NCBI GenBank assembly: GCA_937996615.1
Contig: CALKVD010000006.1
Coordinates: 1-10,174 of the forward strand
Source of the DNA: an uncultured Rickettsiales bacterium
Lineage (GTDB): Bacteria; Pseudomonadota; Alphaproteobacteria; Rickettsiales; Midichloriaceae
Direction of reading: 5' to 3'
DNA: 10,174 bases
Shown: positions 6,691-10,174 of the stretch, one piece after another
Position numbering within the stretch: the stretch's first letter is position 1
Layout: each line of letters starts with the position of its first letter
The notes under the pieces: generated by a model
Databases searched by the model: none
Seen by the model: the letters and a program-made list of their open reading frames with translations, nothing else
Told to the model about the DNA's origin: nothing
Program-made: the position numbers and the translations under genes

Positions 6691-7842
6691 TCAATCATCA
6701 GCTGTTTTTGTTTGAATTTTTTTACTATTAGCAATGATTTCTGGCAACTCCACTTTAATTTTTTCAATTTGCTCGCTATTTAGTAAAAGTAGGTGATCAT
6801 CTAAATTTAATGCTATTAAATCACGAATTCCAATTGCGATCACTTTTTTATCACTACTATATATATAACTATTTTTGGAATCAATATCCACCACATCTTT
6901 TAAAGATTTGTGTTTTTTAGTTGAGACCGCTTGTAACAAACCTTCCCATGACCCAAGATCATTCCAATCGGTAGATTTGATTTCAACACAACGTAAATTT
7001 TTATTTTTAATAATTAAAGCATCCTCAATTGAAAAATCTACAATTTGACTAAAATCTGTTGATCTAATATTTGCTATCTCTGTCTCATCGTCTGCTTGAT
7101 AAAATTCAGCTTTCTCCATGGCTTGATAGCAATGATTATATAATTCTAGGCAATTTGATTTTGCTGCGTCCAAAATCGTTTGAGCATAAGCCAAATATAT
7201 TCCGCTATTCCAAAGATAGCAGTCTGATTCAAGATATTCGATTGCCAACTCTAGCGACGGTTTTTCTATAAAGCTTTCGATATATTGCAAATTCGTTATC
7301 GCATCTCTGTTTTGAGCCTCCTGTAATTTAATATAGCCAAACTGAGAAGAGGGATTAGATGGCTTGGTACCAAAAGCGATTATACAATTTTCAACTTTAG
7401 CTGGAGCTAGAGTTGTTTTTTTTGAATCTACGAGTTTTTTCACAGCATAATCAATAACTCTCAGTAAATCATTAGAATCATACCAAACTTGATCAGATGG
7501 TGATGAAATAACTAATGCTTCTTCACCGAATTTTTGCACAGCTGCTATACTCCCACATATAATAGCAGCTGCAGTATTTTTACGCATTGGCTCAGTAATC
7601 ACCAGGCTCGGTTTAATCTGGATTGTATTTAGTTGCTTGAGACTATTTTCAGCCTGTTCCGAACTTGTGATAATAATTGGTGCAGTAAAAATATTAGAGT
7701 TAAATCTTTTTGCCGTTTCTTGCAATAATGTATTATAGTTTACTAAATGTAAAAATTGTTTTGGATAATTATGTCGCGAAAGCGGGTATAGTCTTGTCCC
7801 CAATCCGCCACATAACAAAAGTGGTACAACTTGTTTTTGCAT
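6691..7842 (-). CDS. manC: Mannose-1-phosphate guanylyltransferase (GDP-mannose pyrophosphorylase)
   Basis: This enzyme forms GDP-mannose from mannose-1-phosphate and GTP, a precursor for lipopolysaccharide, capsule and GDP-fucose or GDP-rhamnose sugars. The nucleotidyltransferase fold is marked by LCGGLGTRLYPLSR (10-23), YPKQF (26-30), EPMRKNTAAAI (84-94), SPSDQ (114-118, usually S-x-D-H), FGYI (168-171), FIEKP (191-195), WNSGIY (211-216) and DWNDLGSW (292-299). At 383 residues it ends after the first part of the C-terminal region. The cupin phosphomannose isomerase domain of the bifunctional 460-480-residue enzymes (AlgA/ManC type) is absent, so it should do only the guanylyl transfer. No phosphomannomutase or glycosyltransferase gene is adjacent. 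The ATG has no Shine-Dalgarno, and it is transcribed away from dnaQ. Confidence 0.9.
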   Translation of the reverse strand: MQKQVVPLLLCGGLGTRLYPLSRHNYPKQFLHLVNYNTLLQETAKRFNSNIFTAPIIITSSEQAENSLKQLNTIQIKPSLVITEPMRKNTAAAIICGSIAAVQKFGEEALVISSPSDQVWYDSNDLLRVIDYAVKKLVDSKKTTLAPAKVENCIIAFGTKPSNPSSQFGYIKLQEAQNRDAITNLQYIESFIEKPSLELAIEYLESDCYLWNSGIYLAYAQTILDAAKSNCLELYNHCYQAMEKAEFYQADDETEIANIRSTDFSQIVDFSIEDALIIKNKNLRCVEIKSTDWNDLGSWEGLLQAVSTKKHKSLKDVVDIDSKNSYIYSSDKKVIAIGIRDLIALNLDDHLLLLNSEQIEKIKVELPEIIANSKKIQTKTADD

Positions 7843-7874
7843 TAATTAAATATAAACCTTTCCCAATTTATACG

Positions 7875-7904
7875 AATATAACAGAATGATATATTTATTT
7901 GCAA
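7875..7904 (-). promoter_or_regulatory. Candidate promoter for manC
   Basis: On the minus strand, TTGCAA (7899-7904) and TATATT (7875-7880) are separated by 18 bases, matching the -35 and -10 consensus at 4/6 and 5/6. A start near 7868 would give a leader of about 25 nt before the manC ATG at 7842. Confidence 0.45.
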
Positions 7905-7943
7905 TATATTATTAATATATTTTATTTACCATAAATAAAATTG

Positions 7944-7973
7944 TTGTCATTATGCTACATAATGCAATATAAT
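7944..7973 (+). promoter_or_regulatory. Candidate promoter for dnaQ-ntrX
   Basis: TTGTCA (7944-7949, 5/6 to the -35 consensus) and a perfect TATAAT (7968-7973) are separated by 18 bases. This is the best sigma-70-type promoter in the window. Transcription should begin near 7980, about 28 nt before the dnaQ TTG. Confidence 0.6.
7948..7964. promoter_or_regulatory. Palindrome CATTATG-CTA-CATAATG, candidate operator
   Basis: Perfect 7-bp arms around a 3-bp centre lie almost entirely in the spacer between the -35 and -10 boxes of the dnaQ-ntrX promoter, overlapping the last two bases of the -35. This is a standard place for a repressor site. The ligand is unknown; autoregulation by the co-transcribed NtrX is one guess. 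Confidence 0.45.
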
Positions 7974-8007
7974 CACCGACATATCATAAAATAATCAATA
8001 AATAAAA

Positions 8008-8718
8008 TTGCGCGAAATTGTTCTAGACACAGAAACAACTGGGCTAAGAGTTTCTGATAACCATAAATTGATCGAAATAGGATGCGTTGAAATGGTCAAC
8101 CGAGTCATGACTGGTCGCTACTACCAGGTTTATCTAAATCCCAAAAGATCAATAGATCCTGGTGCATTCCAAGTCCATGGCATAAGCGAAGAATTTTTAC
8201 GAGATAAACCAACTTTTTCGCAAATAGCAAAAGATTTTCTTCAATTCATCGGTAATAGCCCCTTAATAATCCATAATGCAAGTTATGATTTAAGTTTTTT
8301 AAACTATGAAATGGCAATAATGGGATTACCAGAAATATCACGCAATCGAGTTGTAGATACCCTGTTGATCGCCAGAAAAAAATATCCTGGCTCCCCCGCT
8401 AGCCTTGACGCTTTATGTCGCAAATTTGGTATCTCAAATGAACATCGCGAAAAACACGGAGCATTGCTCGATTCTGAGCTTCTAGCACAAGTGTATATCA
8501 GTATGCAAGGCATAACCCAAAACCAAATAGTTTTAAATTCAGTTTCAAATATCGAAGTCACCAAAACAAAAGCAGAAAAAAATGATTTACAAACAGCTTT
8601 TTCTTATCGTAAATTTTACCTGAGTATTGATGCAAAAGATCAACACCAAGCCTTAATGAAAAAAATAGTTGATCCAATCTGGTACAAAACAAAATCCCTA
8701 AATTACTTAACTAATTGA
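8008..8718 (+). CDS. dnaQ: DNA polymerase III epsilon subunit, 3'-5' proofreading exonuclease
   Basis: This is the editing exonuclease of the replicative polymerase. The DEDDh active site is complete: Exo I LDTETTG (Asp7, Glu9), Exo II HNASYDLSFLN (Asp94) and Exo III HGALLDSELL (His150, Asp155), with VVDTL (115-119) and HGI (57-59). The length (236) is close to the 243 of E. coli, and the C-terminal tail ending near IWYK resembles the polymerase-alpha-binding tail of other DnaQ proteins. The start is a TTG. An in-frame TAA lies only 6 bases before it (7999-8001), with AAA and ATA between, so no ATG is available and the protein begins straight at the first beta strand (REIVLDTETTG). ntrX begins 4 bases after its stop. 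There is no Shine-Dalgarno. Confidence 0.94.
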   Translation: MREIVLDTETTGLRVSDNHKLIEIGCVEMVNRVMTGRYYQVYLNPKRSIDPGAFQVHGISEEFLRDKPTFSQIAKDFLQFIGNSPLIIHNASYDLSFLNYEMAIMGLPEISRNRVVDTLLIARKKYPGSPASLDALCRKFGISNEHREKHGALLDSELLAQVYISMQGITQNQIVLNSVSNIEVTKTKAEKNDLQTAFSYRKFYLSIDAKDQHQALMKKIVDPIWYKTKSLNYLTN

Positions 8719-8722
8719 TTAT

Positions 8723-10090
8723 ATGAGCTTAATACTTATTGTTGATGATAAAAAAGATATTCGCCTTTTAGTTGCAGACATATTAGAAGATGATAGCCAC
8801 ACTTCGGTACAAGCATCAAATTCTACTGAAACACTAGCAGCATTAGAACATAATAACTTCGACGCAGTGATCCTCGATATATGGCTGGAAGATAGCAAGA
8901 TGGATGGTATAGAACTACTAAAAGTTATACGAAAGTCCCACCCACTATTACCAATAATTATGATCAGTGGCCATGCTAACCCAGAAACTGCAGCGCTAGC
9001 AATCAAATTAGGAGCATATGATTTTATTGAAAAACCATTTAATGCAGAAAAACTTCTACTCCTAATAAAACGTGCAATCGAAACAAAACTTTTAGCTGAG
9101 AATAATATATTTCTCCAACAAAATAGTATCGCACAAAATTTAGTTGGTGTTTCACCATCTATGAATGCAATTCGAGAAAAAATACGCTCTATTAGCAACA
9201 CTAATAGCAGAGTACTCATCTCAGGCGAGAATGGTAGCGGTAAATCGCTAATTGCTAAATTGATACATTACGCTTCAAACAGGCAGAAATATAAATTTGT
9301 TCAAGTAAAATGCTGTGGTAAAAGCGATCAGGAAATTCAACAAATCCTCTTTGGTGATAAACAAAAAAAAATTACAGGGGCTTTTCTCCAAGGCCAACAT
9401 GGCACTCTCTTGCTAGATGAAATCACAAGCATTCCGCTAGATATCCAAAAGCAATTAGTTGAAATTTTACAAAGCAACCAGCTCACGTATAACGGACATG
9501 ACTATGGCGAAATAGATGTCAGAATAATCGCAACTACAACTCAAAACCCAAAGGAATCAATAGAAAAAGGCGTTCTAGATCAGACGCTATATTCACGAAT
9601 ATCAATCAACCATATCCACACACCGCCTCTATCAGAAAGAAGGCAAGATTTGACACATCTAATAGAATATTTTTGCCAATTCTTTCAGCCTGAATTTAAT
9701 AATATAAGCCTGAATTTAACCCCAGAAGTTATATCTTCTCTCCTAACATATCAATGGCCAGGGAATATAAAACAACTACGTAATACCATAGAGCGATTTT
9801 TTATTCTGGCGGAAACCAATAATAACCATACTATTACAATTGAAGATTTAAATAAAGAAATTATAACATATAATGCTACGCTATATCCTGCAGATTATAG
9901 CAAATGGTTTATGCATAAAAATTATAAAGATGCAAAAAATATCTTTGAAACCGAATATCTACAAGTACAAATCAAAAAATTTGCTGGAAATATTAGTAAA
10001 ACAGCATCTTTTATCGGGCTAGATAGAACCGCTCTCCATCGCAAACTAAGAACTCTCCAGATATCTAATGAAGACAATGATGAGAAATAA
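8723..10090 (+). CDS. ntrX: NtrX-type response regulator lacking a canonical GAFTGA loop
   Basis: This is a three-domain response regulator. The receiver (about 1-120) has Asp8/Asp9, the phosphoacceptor Asp52 (LDIWL), Ser82 and Lys104 (EKPF). The AAA+ domain has Walker A GENGSGKS (168-175), Walker B TLLLDE (228-233), PPLSERRQDL (301-310) and WPGNIKQLRN (345-354). A Fis-type helix-turn-helix sits at about 421-445 (AGNISKTASFIGLDRTALHR). LDIWL, YDFIEKPF and the ALHRKL ending mark it as NtrX rather than NtrC. The sigma-54-contacting loop, normally GAFTGA, reads KKITGAFLQGQHGT (215-228) and is several residues short. It therefore probably does not activate sigma-54 promoters and acts through DNA binding with sigma-70. 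The partner kinase gene ntrY is not in the window. It starts 4 bases after dnaQ, suggesting shared transcription and translational coupling. Confidence 0.92.
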   Translation: MSLILIVDDKKDIRLLVADILEDDSHTSVQASNSTETLAALEHNNFDAVILDIWLEDSKMDGIELLKVIRKSHPLLPIIMISGHANPETAALAIKLGAYDFIEKPFNAEKLLLLIKRAIETKLLAENNIFLQQNSIAQNLVGVSPSMNAIREKIRSISNTNSRVLISGENGSGKSLIAKLIHYASNRQKYKFVQVKCCGKSDQEIQQILFGDKQKKITGAFLQGQHGTLLLDEITSIPLDIQKQLVEILQSNQLTYNGHDYGEIDVRIIATTTQNPKESIEKGVLDQTLYSRISINHIHTPPLSERRQDLTHLIEYFCQFFQPEFNNISLNLTPEVISSLLTYQWPGNIKQLRNTIERFFILAETNNNHTITIEDLNKEIITYNATLYPADYSKWFMHKNYKDAKNIFETEYLQVQIKKFAGNISKTASFIGLDRTALHRKLRTLQISNEDNDEK

Positions 10091-10174
10091 TCTAGTGGAA
10101 GCTGTTGCTTACCGCAACTTTATCGCTGATATTTGTTTTTTCTCAATATTTTGCTACGAATAAACACAGAAACC

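Noticed and set aside
10099..10142. Possible terminator after ntrX (GTTGC-TTACC-GCAAC stem with a later T-run)
   Set aside because: The stem is only 5 bp and the T-run begins about 15 bases after it, so it does not fit an intrinsic terminator.
10077..10163. 28-codon open frame overlapping the end of ntrX
   Set aside because: It starts inside ntrX, is very short, has no recognisable motif and no ribosome binding site.
1..10174. CRISPR array, tRNA or rRNA genes, prophage or defence island
   Set aside because: I looked on both strands and saw no regular direct repeats with spacers, no tRNA-like cloverleaf, no rRNA sequence, and no phage or defence proteins.

Overview
This is an AT-rich chromosomal window (roughly one third G+C by eye) from an alphaproteobacterium, most likely a host-associated lineage such as Rickettsiales or Holosporales. 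The assignment is an inference. It rests on an NtrX-type response regulator, an HscA-type Hsp70, the GshA-type glutamate-cysteine ligase, strong A/T codon bias, a decayed Rpn-family remnant in a non-coding stretch, and an almost complete lack of Shine-Dalgarno sequences.

Positions 1-728 are a decay zone with no intact gene that I can support. It holds the C-terminal tail of an Rpn (PD-(D/E)XK 'recombination-promoting nuclease/transposase') protein at 247-417. After that comes a compact element, about 439-540, with three related 11-mers in alternating orientation that can form two mutually exclusive hairpins. Positions 729-3417 carry a plus-strand pair: hscA, which lacks the whole C-terminal lid, and hemH (ferrochelatase). 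Both concern iron-dependent cofactors. fabD and fabG follow on the minus strand (5251 to 3435), with fabG converging on hemH across only 17 bases.

The fabD-gshA gap (5252-5353) is divergent and has two perfect small dyads. gshA (glutathione synthesis, plus strand) converges on a stand-alone GDP-mannose pyrophosphorylase gene (manC/cpsB-like, minus strand). A second divergent gap (7843-8007) has a plausible promoter for each direction and a 17-bp palindrome between the -35 and -10 boxes of the rightward promoter. That promoter leads into dnaQ (proofreading subunit of DNA polymerase III, TTG start) and ntrX, which begins 4 bases after the dnaQ stop.

The genes form a housekeeping set: Fe-S and heme maturation, fatty-acid initiation, redox buffering, surface sugar supply, replication fidelity and regulation. 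I see no phage, conjugative, CRISPR or defence module, and no clear new multi-gene system. The points most worth a second look are the lidless HscA, the NtrX without a GAFTGA motif co-transcribed with dnaQ, the paired dyads at the divergent promoters, the switch-like repeat in the decay zone, and the near-leaderless gene starts.
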